A DNA stretch of 64,000 nucleotides from Nautilus pompilius (GCA_018389105.1 JACATO010000093.1:285586-349585); one strand, 5' to 3'. Positions 13,262-26,066 are shown, numbered from the stretch's first letter. Numbers and translations: made by a program. Notes: generated from the letters alone by a model not told the origin.

Positions 13262-16060
13262 TCTGTTGAACTTTCATACTTTGATAACGAACATTGAATT
13301 GACTCATGAATGAAACAAGATGCCTGCTTATAAACTATGCTAGAGACTAATTGGGGTAGTAAGTAAGTCATAACTACACGACATTCCCTGCTGCTAGGTC
13401 AGGTTATTGTAATGGTTGCGTTTGTTTGAGCACCAGTCTATTTTTCTATCTTAGTTTACCTTTAGTGCTGAAGGTGTCTAACGTCTTTATGAACTCTACA
13501 TAATGCTATTTTTTAAATACCTAAAGAGTGCGTTTTTTTTTCTCTTTTAACAACAAAACGACTCATAACTTAAAGCTGTTAGGCCCAACATTTTACTAAA
13601 TAGTATGGCTGGCATTTTTTTTAATACTGTCTGCTGCAGAGAAGACTAAGAAGCTGTAGCCAATGTGTGACTTAAATACATGTAAAAATCTGAACCTACT
13701 CGAAAGTGACTCAGTTTGGTGGAACTTGTCTCATGTATCAGAGGAACAACGTTATTTTTATTTTTTTTTGCATTTTAAAACCATTATAAAATATTCTTTA
13801 ACATCTGGAACTTACCATGCATTTGAGCATGAATGCATTTATGAATATTTATTAATTAGGCGTGAGAATATTTGTGCCCTTAAGAAGGTGAAATATGTCT
13901 ACCAGGAAGCCACACATGGTTGGCTAGTGTAAATATTTCAGTATCTTTGTTTGTTGTCAGTAGAAATTTCTCAGCTTGCAAGGAAGTTGATGCCTACAGT
14001 GACTTGATTTCTGTTTGTTGTTTACTTAAATTATTTTAGAAAAAAGTTTTTTTTTTATTTTTTTTTTTAGTATTTTTGTGTGTGTGTGTGTTTAATGTTA
14101 TAAAAGCAGTTTAGCAAAGATTTATATAACTTTTGTGCAGTATCTTCTTCAGTCGATAGATAAGTGTGTCTGCTTGGTACTTCGAGACTTGATTTTAAGT
14201 GTTTGCAAATGAAGACAGGCGGTGAAAACGGTTTAATAATTCTGAAGAATCTAAATGATTTGAGTTTTAGCAAATCTATGCCAAGCACTTTCTAATAATT
14301 CTATTGGGCTTTTTTATATTTGGCAGGAAATAGAAATTCTCCAGACTGATGTCTCATGCGGTAGAACCAGAATTTTTTTTTTCCTTTGAAATTTGTTAAC
14401 CATTTGTATTATCTCTGTGCCTTTACTACACATCAGAATACATCATCTTTGGTTAATGGGTTTCTTTTATGATAATCAGTGTTATTTTTGCATCATATTC
14501 TTTTTGTGTAAACTCTACTCACTTGTTTGATATCCTTAATTTTTTTAATCCATCTGTTTTAATTTGTGTATTTACTAACTGGGAATAGACGTAGGTAGGT
14601 ACTCTTCATTAAAGACTGCCGAATGAATTCTGTTAATTGATATTATTCAAAATATTTACTTTCCTCAGTTCTTTAAATCCCATTTCTACTGCTTATTGAC
14701 TCATAACCTAAAGGTAAACCAAACGATCTGTGATAGAACAGTAAAATATTAAAACCAAAAATACATACAACAAACTAACTAAATTGGAAACAAGTATAAT
14801 ATAACATGAAAATCATAATATTAAACTCGTCCGCTGTGTGTGCATTTTTCATTGTTTTCTTCTTAAAGTTGAGTAATAGTAAAAAGAAAGGAAAAATTGT
14901 TGTAAACCATGTTTTATATTTCTGTTATATTTTCTGATTTGTAACAAACTAATGTTCATGTTTCTGCTCTTGGCATAGGCTGTAGTGTAGGACACCGAGT
15001 TTTTCCATCTTATTTTACAGGAGAATATCACAGCAGTCTTTCTCTCCACCACTGCCTTTTTGAATGGTTGATTTATCTGCAACAGAAATAGAATGGTAGT
15101 TCAGCTCTGATATATTCATTTTTCCTTCGGTGACTACTCTGTTATAGCTTAATGTCAGCCCTGTTTACACAAACTCGTATGTTTTCCTTAACAGAATTAC
15201 TCTGAACCATTTCCTAATTTATTATATATTGCACTGGTTTTGCTGATGTTCTTGAGGGAACAGAATAGCTGTCATTAAAGGAAAATGGAAACATTTAAAA
15301 AAAAAAACAAATTTTTGTAGAATAAATGTCTGATTTTGGAATCGGGTGAGTGGTGTATTCTGAGAAATGCAGATCTGTAATCTTGTAATTACCACCCACC
15401 CTAGATTTCTCGTCACTTTTAAATTGAATTCTCTCCGAATTTTTAAAAAAACGATACATGGCTTTCCAAACATTGACGAACGATGAATTTATGTGGATAG
15501 CCAAATATGCAATCAACTGAATAGTTGAATCTCCTGAAATTAAAATGCTTGCAAACAAAAGTTCTAAAACAATTCTAAAAATTAAATCTGTAAAGTAAAT
15601 AATGGAAGAAACTGTCAATTTTTCTCTGTTTTAATCGGCGTTTATTTACATGGTTGTACCCAGCAGCTATCATCTAGTGGTGATGGTCAAATAAGCCTAC
15701 AGTCGTCATCAGGGTGGTTGAGTGAAATAGTCTCAGCCCTTCTGATAGTCATGGTAACCCAGTATAAAAGGATAGCAGGATTATCTGTTCCCAGTGTCCA
15801 GTAACCACAAGAATCCACTTTGCCTCACTAGACATCTGAAAATGTGCTGGACATATGTATGGTCCAGATTCTCAAAAAGAAGAAACTGGGTCACAAAATG
15901 AAGCTGGCACCACAGCCGACTTTTAACTGTAACTAAGTTTTAGGTATCTACAATAAGCGGTTTTATGCAACAGAGTTTATAGGTGTGGTATTTTCTGGTG
16001 ATTGTATTGTCAGTACGTTATACCATCACTGCCTTATGTGTATTTTCATCAAGATCAAAA
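13262..16060. other. Non-coding stretch with unassigned repeat-like part
   Basis: AT-rich, with T runs and a (TG)n patch near 14078. The part at about 15640-15920 is less AT-rich and looks repeat-like (CAGCAGCTATCATCTAGTGG and onward), but I could not match it to a family. No exon supported. Confidence 0.35.
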
Positions 16061-16062
16061 AT

Positions 16063-16122
16063 GGAGAGAGAGAGAGAGAGAGAAAAAAATGTGGATAAAT
16101 TTTTTTTTTTTTTTTTTTTTGC
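16063..16122 (+). repeat. (GA)n followed by poly-T
   Basis: A GAGA run from about 16064 to 16082 is followed within 20 bases by an uninterrupted run of T (16099-16120). Confidence 0.9.
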
Positions 16123-16129
16123 AGTAAAT

Positions 16130-17720
16130 TTGTTATACTTTTCATTTTTGATTTTAAGCAAATTCCATTAATGTTTAGACAGAATTTCAAGGATCAGGTA
16201 AATATTTTAACTCTCTTCATCACTAAAATCAACTTTTCTGGTGAGACAGTAAAGACAGTGATAGTGCAATTTATTTATTGATAAATTGTGTTTTTTAATT
16301 TAAAAAAATTTTTTAAGAAATGTGATTGAAAAAAAGTTACCAACTGTGTAGCGGGTGGAGTTTTAGTTTGCCAGTTGCTAATGTGCAATTAACAACTCTG
16401 TCAGCACCAGTCCAGTAGGTGATGTGGCTTTGCTGTATGTAATTTCTCACAAATTCAGCATCTTGTCAAAGAATTGTAGCATCTGTCTTATGCAAATTTT
16501 GCTTGGTGTTTTTTTTTTTTTCTTTTTCTCCTTATCTACTTTTGTATTTCTCAGGGTATTCTGTGTTTTCTTCAGTTAACTTCTCTTGGCACAGCCATAT
16601 GTAGGACTTTCTGTTCTCCCTTCACAATATTAATTTTACACAAGTAATATTACTTTTTTCGTTCCTATTCAGAGAGCCATTGATCTTATCTTTGTTGAGA
16701 GGGAAGATTCTTTAAAAATGACTGGCAGCGGCTATGGTTGTTGTACGCTTCATGTTTGTGATTTTTTCAGATGAGTCATCTACCACACTATGGTTGGCAT
16801 CTTCATCAGCCGTCTTTATAGCTGCAACAAATAATATTTTAATGACCCCATTGGACATTTCACGCGATAAATAATGAATATTTTTTTTTTAGTTTGTAAT
16901 GCCACATTGTGATTTTCTCTGACAAACAAAATGCAGACTTAGAGTGGCTGAACACTTGTTTAATTTGTCATCAGTTTGATTTGTATTGAATTATTTGATG
17001 TGGTTCAGGAATAGCCAGAGTTGTTTATTTTTAAAGCTGTGTCTTGGTATGTATGTGATGTGTGGCTTGAATACTTAACAGTCCCGTTTGTAGGACTTTA
17101 GTGAACGAGCATAATTAAAATTAAAAGATGACTGCTTCTATTTATTATCCACTATGGATATACTGCTTCACATAAGAATTAAGATATTCTTCAGGGTGGC
17201 TAAGTTACAGCAGAAATTGGTAATCCATTATGTATATGTATGTAGTTAATTCTGTAATTACTTTTTCTTCTCATACACTTAAATAGAATACTACATTCCA
17301 AGAAGTTTTCAGTTTTTTCCAGACACAAGTGGTTAACTCAGTTTTTCTTTATTTGGCCAACGTTTTAAAAAAACCCAGAAAGAATCAAGTTATCATATGA
17401 GTTTACTTAACTATTAATGCAAAAGGAAGATGGCAATAAATATAAATTAGTTTTAGTGTTAATCTTCAAAGCCTCATGGTAAAAATGAAAAAGCAAAATA
17501 TTTAAGTTGCTGGAAAAAAAGGAATTTTTGTAGTCGTAATGCTTCAGTTAACTCTTAAGTTGCATAGCTCACTATCAGCTATTATGGACTACAAAGAGAT
17601 ACGAATGGACTGAATGCTCCATCTTGGGATGAGAAGAATTCATGGAGGATGGCCAGGTGGTTCTAAGATGATAGTTTAGACGGTAAGTTTCACGGAACTT
17701 TTTTGCTGTTGAATAAACCT
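16130..17720. other. Non-coding stretch with one weak exon candidate
   Basis: A good acceptor (GTTTGTGATTTTTTCAG at about 16770) opens a 36-codon frame (ESSTTLWLASSSAVF, then IAATNNILMTPLDISRDK) to a stop near 16875. No homology is recognised and the frame could be chance. The rest shows nothing. Confidence 0.25.
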
Positions 17721-17721
17721 A

Positions 17722-17915
17722 ATACAAGTCCCTACTAGAACCGTTCATTTCTAGATGTGGGAGGAAATCAGGGGAAACCCCCACAGCTGGCTAGTGAAGA
17801 AGAGCAAGAAGAAACTATGGCTGGCAGTCAGTCAACTGGGATTTGCAGTTAACTCTAGCTGCCTATAATTCACTTCCTAGTAGTAGTTGAGTACGGTACT
17901 GGTACCAAGCTAACA
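17722..17915 (-). repeat. tRNA-derived SINE, - orientation
   Basis: On the minus strand: a degraded tRNA-like head, AACTGCAAATCCCAG as B-box remnant, then ACTGACTGCCAGCCATAG, TTTCTTCTTGCTCTTCTTCA, AGCCAGCTGTGGGGG and the tail CTCCCACATCTAGAAATGAA, followed by TAGTAGGGACTTG. Confidence 0.7.
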
Positions 17916-17919
17916 TGGC

Positions 17920-20900
17920 TTTCAGTACAAACAAAACTCTGTATGTAGGCGGTTTAATACAATGTAGAAAATCATATGTAACACCTTAATTTTCAATAAA
18001 AATTAAAAAAAAAAAAAATGCTAGCTGCAGCAGAGGTAGGAGGAACCTTATATTAAAAGATTGATACTTTAGATTTTCATTTATTTATTTTGTGATACTT
18101 ATTTTAGTAAAATAAAATTTTCCAACTGGAGAGAGAGAGAGTGGGAGAGGATCTCATGATGTGAGGCAGGCCGGCCCCCCACCTTTTTTTAACCAATTTG
18201 CCTTGAATAACGATTATGATTATTTTTGTCTGTTTTGATCGACTGATACAAAACTACTAGCCTTATCATGTTCTGACTTCAGATAAATGATTCACTATTC
18301 ATTAAAAGCATAGTTTATGGTCTGAACAATCAGAAGACTGCTGCACCATTATGTTTCCACAATAAATGTGCATGACTCTCTCTCCTCGCCTCATTCATCT
18401 GGTATGGTAAATAAGCCACATGCTGGTCCTTCCTTTGGTTGAAGGCAAACAAATGTCGGTGCTCAAAAGATTTCAGATGCCCCTGCCCCCCTTATTTATT
18501 TATTTAAAAAAAATAAAAAATAATAAAAAAAAAACTTTGTTATTGCCTTTTGAAGGGGTTTGTTTTGTTGTTGTTAATTAGGTTTAATATTAATCTGAAA
18601 ACATTTTGAAATTTTCCAGAATTACAAGTATTTTTTGCTGTGGCCTGTGAATGAGTCACAAAATCAATATTTTAAATGAGTTCACAGTGTTTAGAATTCC
18701 AATAAATTAGAGATAATATCTGATAATCCTATTTGAAATGTTGTCTGGTAGTCAAAATTGAACAGGAGCCAAATTTGATATAATATTACTACAGATTAAT
18801 ATGGAACCGAATTGAGCATTTAAGTTTTTTTTTTTTTAATTTTCCTTCTTGGTTAAAAAAAAATAATAGTATACATTTGTTTCTCACCATTTAAAATATA
18901 TTTTGTATATTTGTTATTGTTCAATAGCCTAAGCGCGTGAAGAATACCGCTGCACTATTTGCAGTGGCTGAATATAAAATACAGATATTCACAAAGTGAC
19001 AGAGCAGGATTTCTTAAATCCTGTCCTGTACTGCGATCTGAATATCCATGTTCAGAATGGAATGCTTTACCAGAAAGGTATACTGCAGGTGTGGCTGGGT
19101 TAATCTGATTTATACAGTGCCAGTTTAATGGCAGCCACGCTGTAATGATTATCACATTTAATGCTAGTTGTACTAAGACACTGCTTTTTTTTTTTTTTTT
19201 ATATTACTGGTTCAGGGAACCCAGGTCTCGTGCTATGCAACAATTTATAGTTTTATGGAAGTGGGAGGTAGATGTTCGTTAACATTGTTTTTATTCACTT
19301 ATTTCTGTGTGTAAAAAGTCAAGTAATGTTAACTGGAGAGAAAAAGTTCATTCCTACGTTTTTTAAAGGTATTCTCTGCTGCTGCGATGAGTGGTTGTAA
19401 GTAATGATACATTGCAAATTTTGGGAGTTTCTTTGCTACTGTCTGGTGTTTGTTTTTTTTTTGAATTTCTTTTAACTTAATTTTATCCTCGAATACAATC
19501 CATCCAAGCTGCAGTTGGCTGCCGGTTTTGTGTCATAAGGATAATTATTATGATTGTTTGTTTATTTTCTGTACCAGCAAGATGCGTTAGCAAGCGATTA
19601 TTCTTCCTGACATAACTCCCTTCTTGGGTCAGGACTCCGGCTCTGACAAGTTGTTTATGACTTTAGCAGGTTAAGTTTCAGACATTGACAGTAAATGAAA
19701 GATTGCTGTAGCTAACATCCATATGAAAACAGACTGCAGCATGACGTCTTTCAGGCATCTCGGCTGTGTCTCTGAGCAAGGTTTATTTGGACTCATTGCT
19801 TTTAAACCCACTCATGGAAATAACAGCTATTTTGTTAAACCACTTGTTTTGTAAGAAGATTAAGTATCAGCCTTTAAAAGGATCTACATTCCAGTAGTTT
19901 TTATACAGCTATTAGACATTTCATGGCACAAAAGAGTAGAAAGTGGTAGGAATCCCTGCTTCTAAAGAACCAGTTAATAGGTGTATAGTAGTGTGAACCA
20001 ACATTTTTTACTTGGTATGCTGCCAGATCTTGTAACATTCCTTAGGATGAGTTCTGTTTTATCATTCAGTCTCAATTTCTATTATATTATGTTGTATACA
20101 CAACCAATTCATAGTTAATTTTTTTCATTTATCAAAGGAGAAGATATATGAAGGGGTAACTAATCAATAACTCTTCTGCTACAGACATTTGTCAGCTGAA
20201 TTCATTTGGTTTGGAATGACTAATCAATAAAAGGTATTCATACAGTGCATGCATATGATAGCTGAATTAGACTGATGGATACAGGAGCTTTAACGTTGAA
20301 AATTGCAACCATTTTTTTTTCTTTTTTTTTTAAGAATTAAGTAAAAAAAAAATTAATGGTTTTTTTTTTGTTTTTAGAAGTGAGGAAGAAGTATGGTGTG
20401 GTGTGTGCAAAACAAAAATGAATAGATGGCTTTCACATGCTGACCAGATGTTCATTCCCACATGGAGAACTGGTGGAACAATAGGAACTGAATGGAAAAC
20501 AACAATTAGCGGTGATGACCAAGCAGAGTAGTGCACTAAGCTCAGCCTCGGGGCAGAGTTTCGCCGCGGCACATTACCCCAGTACCCTGGGATTTATTAA
20601 GCTTTGCATCTTTATTGACATCAATTTTTTTGTTTAATAAATATATATTAGCATTTTAGAAGAAACCACCAAGTAACTAAGATTATCTGATGGCTCAAGA
20701 TTAATGTAAAATAATCACAGCGTACTGTTCGTCTGTCAGCATTCCTAGGCAGACTTGAGATCCTATCAAGTCTCAGAGCCTGGAGATCTACAGTTGCGCT
20801 CTTTAATTTGAATTGAAAATGTTGAGTTCCTTTCTGCGTATTTCTCCAACTTCCACTTGATGTCATTCAGCTTCATTTTATTCTAATGGTTAATTTTTTT

Positions 20901-21995
20901 AAAAAAAAGTTTTGATTAGGAGAATCACTTTAAACAAAAGAAGTTACTAACCTAAGTGGACATTAACGTAGTTACTTCAAGGAGAAATAGCAGTCACCTA
21001 TGACTGAAATTTAATTTTACTATAAGTTTTACAAATGTGATCTATGCAACTGGTTACCTAGATGTGTACGAGATTGGTGAGTATAGTATATTTAACTAAG
21101 AATTGTACTCCGCTTCAAATTTAAAGTGTTATTACAGGTTTTATGTTGTTTTTATAGGTGAATATATGAATGGTTAAACGTTTTTGGAGAATAGGAATTT
21201 TTTTTTTTTCTTTTTCAGGTCGAGGAGAATAATATTTGGTAGTACGTGTGTGGTGTGTAAAACAAACAATAAAAAAAGTTATGTTAATAGAGGAAGCAGC
21301 ATTAACAGGCGTGGGAGGCCAGCATAAAGTGACAGTCAGACTTCTTGAGCACCAGGGTTGATGGAAGGTGCAGGGAACAGGCATCCATCTGCTGCTTACC
21401 AGGAAAATGTGATAACAAAAAAGCCTCTACGGCTGGTCATTGATATCATTAAAGTCTCTGTTAACATGAAATCCATAGGTGATTACTGGTGTTTTATGCA
21501 CAATATCTAACTTTTGTTTTGGTGCTTCAACATGTTTTTAAAATTAAATTTTAAAAAATTCTATAACTTAGAGAATTAAACCTCATTATTACCAACATCA
21601 AGCCCCAGAAAATATTCCATTATTTAAAACTAATTAGTCTTTAAATGCAGAATTAATCACCAGCAAAAACATACAATATCAGACAACAAATACATTACAT
21701 AAGTACATTTTTATATTAAAGTCATACTTTGACTAGAAATAATTACTGATCCTAGTAAAAAAACATTGCCAGACAAGTCTTTAATAAATGAAACGTATAT
21801 ATAATATTTTTTTTTTTCAGCTTAATACAAGAACAATATTGTCAGTTAGTGTTTTCAATCAGGTTCAATGCTTTGCTGTTGGGAAAGGCTCAAGTTTTAG
21901 GCCTAAGTCCTTTCCCCTGGTCTGGGGAGGAGAGTTATAATTAATATAAAAAGATGAATTGTATACAAATACTTTATTTAAAAAAAAACTGGGCA
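17920..21995. other. Non-coding stretch
   Basis: AT-rich with long T runs. A possible short last exon (acceptor ending at 19577, frame QDALASDYSS to a stop at 19610) is too short to trust. Two GT-rich patches at about 20380-20425 and 21235-21265 look loosely alike and may be remnants of one repeat. A short 8-bp stem (AGACTTGA and TCAAGTCT) lies at 20751-20773. Confidence 0.3.
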
Positions 21996-21999
21996 GAGC

Positions 22000-22200
22000 T
22001 GGTGGCTCAGTGGTTAGGGTCAAGAGCTCAAGTCTGATTCTCGTTTCAGGTCGACTCAGTTTGGCATATACCTCCATGGCATGGTTTCTACTTGCTGCTC
22101 ATGATAGTTTTTTCCAGGCACACTCCCATTCACCCTCCCCATCTGAAGATGAATAGTAAGGATTTCTCTGCTGCCATGATGCAGGATAAGTGCAGCACTA
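22000..22200 (+). repeat. tRNA-derived SINE, + orientation
   Basis: A clear A box (GCTGGTGGCTCAGTGGTTAG) and a degraded B box (GTTTCAGGTC) are followed by the family body (TTTGGCATATACCTCC, ATGGCATGG, then CTGCTGC). The tail is diverged. Confidence 0.7.
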
Positions 22201-22479
22201 TGCTACCTTGCCAGGGTAATCTTTCTTGTAGACCTGGTTAACAACAATTGTTAGTGGATTCTGGGACACAGAAAGAAAAGTATGGTGGTGAGTACCTGTT
22301 TGCGCTTCTCTCTTTCATAAGAAATAATTAATAATATTTACTGCACTAACATCTCAGTGGGACATGCAGCTTTCCAAGGTCAGGCATCAATTCTGATGTG
22401 GAGATATGCAGCACTGCTTTAAATCTTCATTTATTTTTGACTCCAACTTGTTGCTGTTCATCAATGAAAATGTTTGTGA

Positions 22480-23250
22480 ACAAAACAAAGGTGGAAACCA
22501 AACACCATCATCAGCGTTTACTTGGCAATATCTCACAGGCTAGAAAATTTTGTTTCAGTCAATAATGAGTAAAGCCTGTCTAGGCCCTGAGCGGTCAGTT
22601 TCCGTTGAAGTTGTTCTGGAGCTTTCTTATAATCAAATGTAAAGGTTTCCAGCAACTCAGTGGCAAAACTTCTTGTAAATCACTCAACATCTTGCTTTAC
22701 TTTTCAGTCATACTGGAATGACCTGCAAAAGTGTGCTATCTTCCACCTGTCTTGAGAAAGGACTGGCTTGGCTTTGAACGTTTTTGCAGTTGAGTGCAAT
22801 ACACTTACAAACACTCCCTAGCTCTGCAATTTCATGTTCAAATCATTTAAACGCCTAATAATATCCACATCAAAGATAATTTGAGGGCCAATCTGCATCT
22901 TTAAGCTTTGAGAATTATCTTTACCCATAACTTTCAAGAACGAGTTGATTGATTTCTTTCTTAAGTTTCCATTCTGTGATGCAACAGACCTGCGCACTTT
23001 GCATCAATGTCTTCAAGCAGAGAAGTATACTTTCAGAAAGTTAGACACTTGAATTAAAGACTGCTCAACTAATGCCCCCTGGTGGAACATGCAATGAAGA
23101 CATGACTTCTTGATCTAGCCCAGTGCTTTTGCCTGTTAAATTGTTGTGAAACTGGCCAAGTTTTTCAAAAGCAAATTATGACTTTTGATGCATTGAACCA
23201 CTTTATCTGACACCATGCACTGTTTTTCTTTTGGACAAATTATATCAGCC
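22480..23250 (-). pseudogene. Decayed hAT transposase (GTF2IRD2/ZBED-like)
   Basis: On the minus strand, pieces in shifting frames fit the middle of a hAT-superfamily transposase of the GTF2IRD2/ZBED-related type. From the N-terminal side they are: SDKVVQCIKSHNL, NNLTGKSTGLDQ (compare the usual MTGKNSGL block), HCMFHQGALVEQSL (the HC-x-x-H-x-x-x-L signature), a weak central part, then IFDVDIIRRLNDLNMKLQS (the LNxLNxxLQ block), and VQSQASPFSRQVEDST. Stops and frameshifts break it many times. Neither the zinc-finger end nor the C-terminal dimerisation block is recognisable, so it is a fragment. hAT enzymes excise and insert their element, making 8-bp target duplications; I found none here. Confidence 0.7.
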
Positions 23251-23254
23251 ACCA

Positions 23255-24580
23255 TGATTTTGTGTAATGAAAGGATTTCTGTTAGGGCATCCAAAGTCAG
23301 CATGAATCAGACATGCTTCCACTCTGAGCTAACAACAGCAATACAATACAATTTAGAAAAAACTTCAGTATGTACAGAAAGCAACGTGTGTGTGTACTGA
23401 CTAGTTTAGAAATTGAGAAGAAACAGTATTAACAGCAAACTGATGCAAATGGGTACTGAGACAAGACCATCCTCAATTAATTCATTGGAAAGAGGATCTA
23501 TGATGGTTTGTGTTTGTTGAAATCTTGTACAGAGTAATAAGTTTAAATTGGAAGTCATGTATGATTGGCTTATGCTTGAATTTCAAGTAAAATAATCAGA
23601 AATCATCTCTGGTAAGTTGATGAATAAAATGTACAAATGGTATATTAGTTCAGTGGTTGTTGACTTTGAACTGGTGTGACAGTTTTTTTTTCTCCTCGGC
23701 CTGTTGAACTGACTATCAATTTTCTACTGGTTTCTGCTATCATTTTTATCAGAAGGATACTTTTTAAGAAATTTGGAAGTAATTAATTTTTATCTTTTTG
23801 TATGTATGGCCATGACTCCAGTCTCTAATGGCTGCTGTAAGTTCAACAAAAACTGGTAATCTACACTGGTTTTATTATTATTACATGATTTTTTCTTTAA
23901 TCTAAATATTCAACAGTAGTTGATAATTGCTCTTACTCTCTTTAAAGGCTATAAGACTAAAGATAATGGTTAAGGTTATTTATTTACTTTTTAATAAGAG
24001 TATATTACATAATATTTTTTCGGGTATTGTCTTGGAAATTTACTGCCAATGTTTAATTTACAAAATTTTAAAGGTATTTCGAATGTCAGACTAGAAATAT
24101 GAAATTTGATTGTTTGCAGTATTGTGGTTAGATACTACTGGACTGTAACAGTCCACGATTTGGGAGTGGTGGCATGTTGCTCTTGTACTTCTAAAAATGA
24201 AGAGATGTGGATTTTTTTTGGTTCAGAGGCAGCATGAAGGGTGGCGGGGCTCCAGCTGGCTGACCTAGTGTCTACCTGGCCTAGCAAGCAGATATAGAAG
24301 TAACAGGTGGACTGGACCATGGAAAAGCAGCATGTTTGAAAATCATAACCAGCTGATGCCTGTAATAGATTTAACAGTCAATCAACCTTACTTAGAACCA
24401 ATTTAAAACACAATATTTTCAAAAAGTTAATGAGGCATCTATTTTTAGTGGATTAGAGAGATAATGTTATAAATTAATTATGCAGAGCTTAGACTAGACT
24501 AGACTGGTGGCCTGACTGCCTTTAGAAAAGTCAAGCAAGCTGAAAAAAACTGTGCACATGTCATTGCTGAGCAGCCTCAA
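23255..24580. other. Non-coding stretch
   Basis: The first few hundred bases may still belong to the hAT relic, but I cannot align them. A perfect 17-base palindrome (TGGACTGTAACAGTCCA) lies at about 24138. The patch at 24220-24330 contains CCAGCTGGCT as in the SINE body, but is too diverged to call. Confidence 0.3.
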
Positions 24581-24584
24581 AATG

Positions 24585-25743
24585 TACAGGTGCATCTAAA
24601 AAAATTAGAATATTGTGGAAGTTCAATATTTTTTGTCAGTTATTTCAGAAAGTGAAAATTGTATATATTCTAGACTCATTACATGTAAACTAAAATGCTT
24701 CAAGCATTTTTTAATTTTAATTTTGATAATTATGGCCTACAGCACAAAATATTAGAATATTCCATTTATGCAGTATAAATACCATGAATCTCTGTCTGGT
24801 TCAGTACACACAACCACAATCATGGGGAAGACTGCTGACTTGACAGTTGTCCAGAAGACACCTTCCTTGTGGAGGGTATTGATGAGTAAGCCACAGGTCA
24901 TTGCTGAAAGGGCTGGCTGTTCGCAGAGTGCTGTATCAAAGCATATTCATGGAAAGGTGCACAAGCAAGAGGGATGACTGCAGCCTAGAGACAATTGTCA
25001 AGTAAAGCCAATTCAAGAACTTGGGGGAGCTTCATAATGAGTGGACTGAGGCTGGAGTCAATGCACCAAGAGCCACCACCACACAGTGTCAAACCAGTCC
25101 TGAACTGGACCGTTGCTCAGTGGTCCAAAGTCCTCTTTCGCATTTATTTGGAAGAATGGAGAGGCACAGAATCCAAGTAGCTTGAAGTCCAGTGTGAAGT
25201 TTCCACAGTTGGTGATGATTTGGGGTGCCGTGTCATCTGCTGGTGTTGATCCACTGTGTTTTATCAAGTCCAAAGTCAACACAGCCCTCTACCAGGAGAT
25301 TTTAGAGCACTTCATGCTTCCATCTGCTAACAAGCTTTATGGAGATGCTGATTTCCTTTTCCAGCAGCCACAGTGACAGAACTACTAGTAACTGTGCTTG
25401 ATTGGCCAGCCAACTCGCTTGAAGTGAACCCCATAGAGAATCTATGGGGTATTGTCAAGAGGAACCAGACCCAACAATACAGATGAGCTGAAGGCCACTA
25501 GCAAAGCAACCTGGGCTTCCATAACACCTCAGCAGTGCCACATACTGATTGCCTCCATGCCACACCGCATTGATTCGTGCAAAAGGAGCCCCAACCAAGT
25601 ATTGAGTGCATAAATGAACATACTTTTCAGAAGTTTGACATTTCTATATTATAAATCCTTTTTTTTTTATTTTTCACTTTGTGTAATGAATCTAGAATAT
25701 ATGAAAGTTTCACGATATTCTAATTTTTTGAGATGCACCTGTA
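24585..25743 (+). mobile_element. Tc1-like DNA transposon, fish-type family, internally deleted
   Basis: A Tc1/mariner element with both ends. The left end at 24587 (CAGGTGCATCTAAAAAAATT) and the right end at 25741 are inverted repeats of about 38 bp, and each is flanked by TA, the target duplication. The plus strand encodes a broken transposase. MGKTADLTVVQKT starts at 24823, followed by an HTH piece (ERAGCSQSAVSKHIHGK), NWTVAQWSKVLF, GEAQNPSSLKSSVKFPQ, VMIWGAVSSAG, EILEHFMLPSANKLYGDADF, NPIENLWGIVKR and LIASMPHRID. The segment with the first catalytic Asp is deleted after KVLF, the FQQD segment is damaged, and the Glu in NPIENLWG remains. It is 1155 bp, against about 1.6 kb for full members as I recall them. 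From memory, blocks are nearly identical to a teleost Tc1 family. Inactive but not very old. Confidence 0.93.
24823..25608 (+). pseudogene. Transposase gene remnant of the fish-type Tc1
   Basis: This is the coding part of the element at 24585-25743. It begins with ATGGGGAAGACTGCTGAC and ends at CCAAGTATTGAG (APTKY-type end). In the intact family the enzyme has two N-terminal helix-turn-helix folds that bind the inverted repeats, and a C-terminal DDE domain. Here the second HTH is largely missing, at least two deletions remove catalytic-domain segments, and several frame changes separate the readable pieces. It cannot encode a working transposase. Confidence 0.88.
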
Positions 25744-25744
25744 T

Positions 25745-26007
25745 TAGTATACAAATAATCAGTTAATCTTGAACTTTATTTAACTAGAAGTGTTTGTTTT
25801 TTCTAACTTTAGTATTAATAATACGCTATCAGCTTTCGGAATTTTTATAAATGTGTGTAAGGGCTAATTAAAAGCTATGTCTTGTTACCAACAAATCTCT
25901 AGATATGTTCTGAAGCTACTAAAGATTACAAGGTTCCCCCTCCACCCCCATGGAGTGATTTTATTTTTTAGGAAAAACAACTGCAGCCCTCTTAGAAATC
26001 TGCTCAC
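25745..26007. other. Short non-coding stretch
   Basis: AT-rich spacer between the Tc1 element and minus-strand exon candidate B. Nothing recognised. Confidence 0.4.
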
Positions 26008-26066
26008 CTGTTTCTGGGCTGAAATCCTGCGGAGGCTTTATTGATGGTCTCTCGTGTCTGTTCAAC
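26008..26066 (-). CDS. Candidate internal exon B of a minus-strand gene
   Basis: On the minus strand a pyrimidine-rich tract ending in TTTGATTTTCAAG (AG at plus 26067-26068) opens a 59-base exon. It ends at a good donor, ACAG|GTGAGC. Taking the two bases left over from exon A (26917-26981), it reads R, LNRHERPSIKPPQD, FSPET, and one base carried on. It is also open in another frame (VEQTRETINKASAGF, QPRN), so the phase depends on exon A. I do not recognise the protein; the polar, proline-containing sequence suggests a disordered region. The next exon downstream was not found; it may lie beyond the Tc1 insertion. Confidence 0.45.

Noticed and set aside
20330-21384. Two GT-rich patches with similar words, as members of one repeat
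   Set aside because: Similarity is limited to a low-complexity GTGTGGTGTGT segment.
24135-24160. 17-base palindrome TGGACTGTAACAGTCCA
   Set aside because: Short perfect palindromes of this size are expected by chance in 64 kb; no second signal with it.
25058-25282. Minus-strand open frame in the Tc1 element
   Set aside because: Shadow of the transposase reading on the plus strand.
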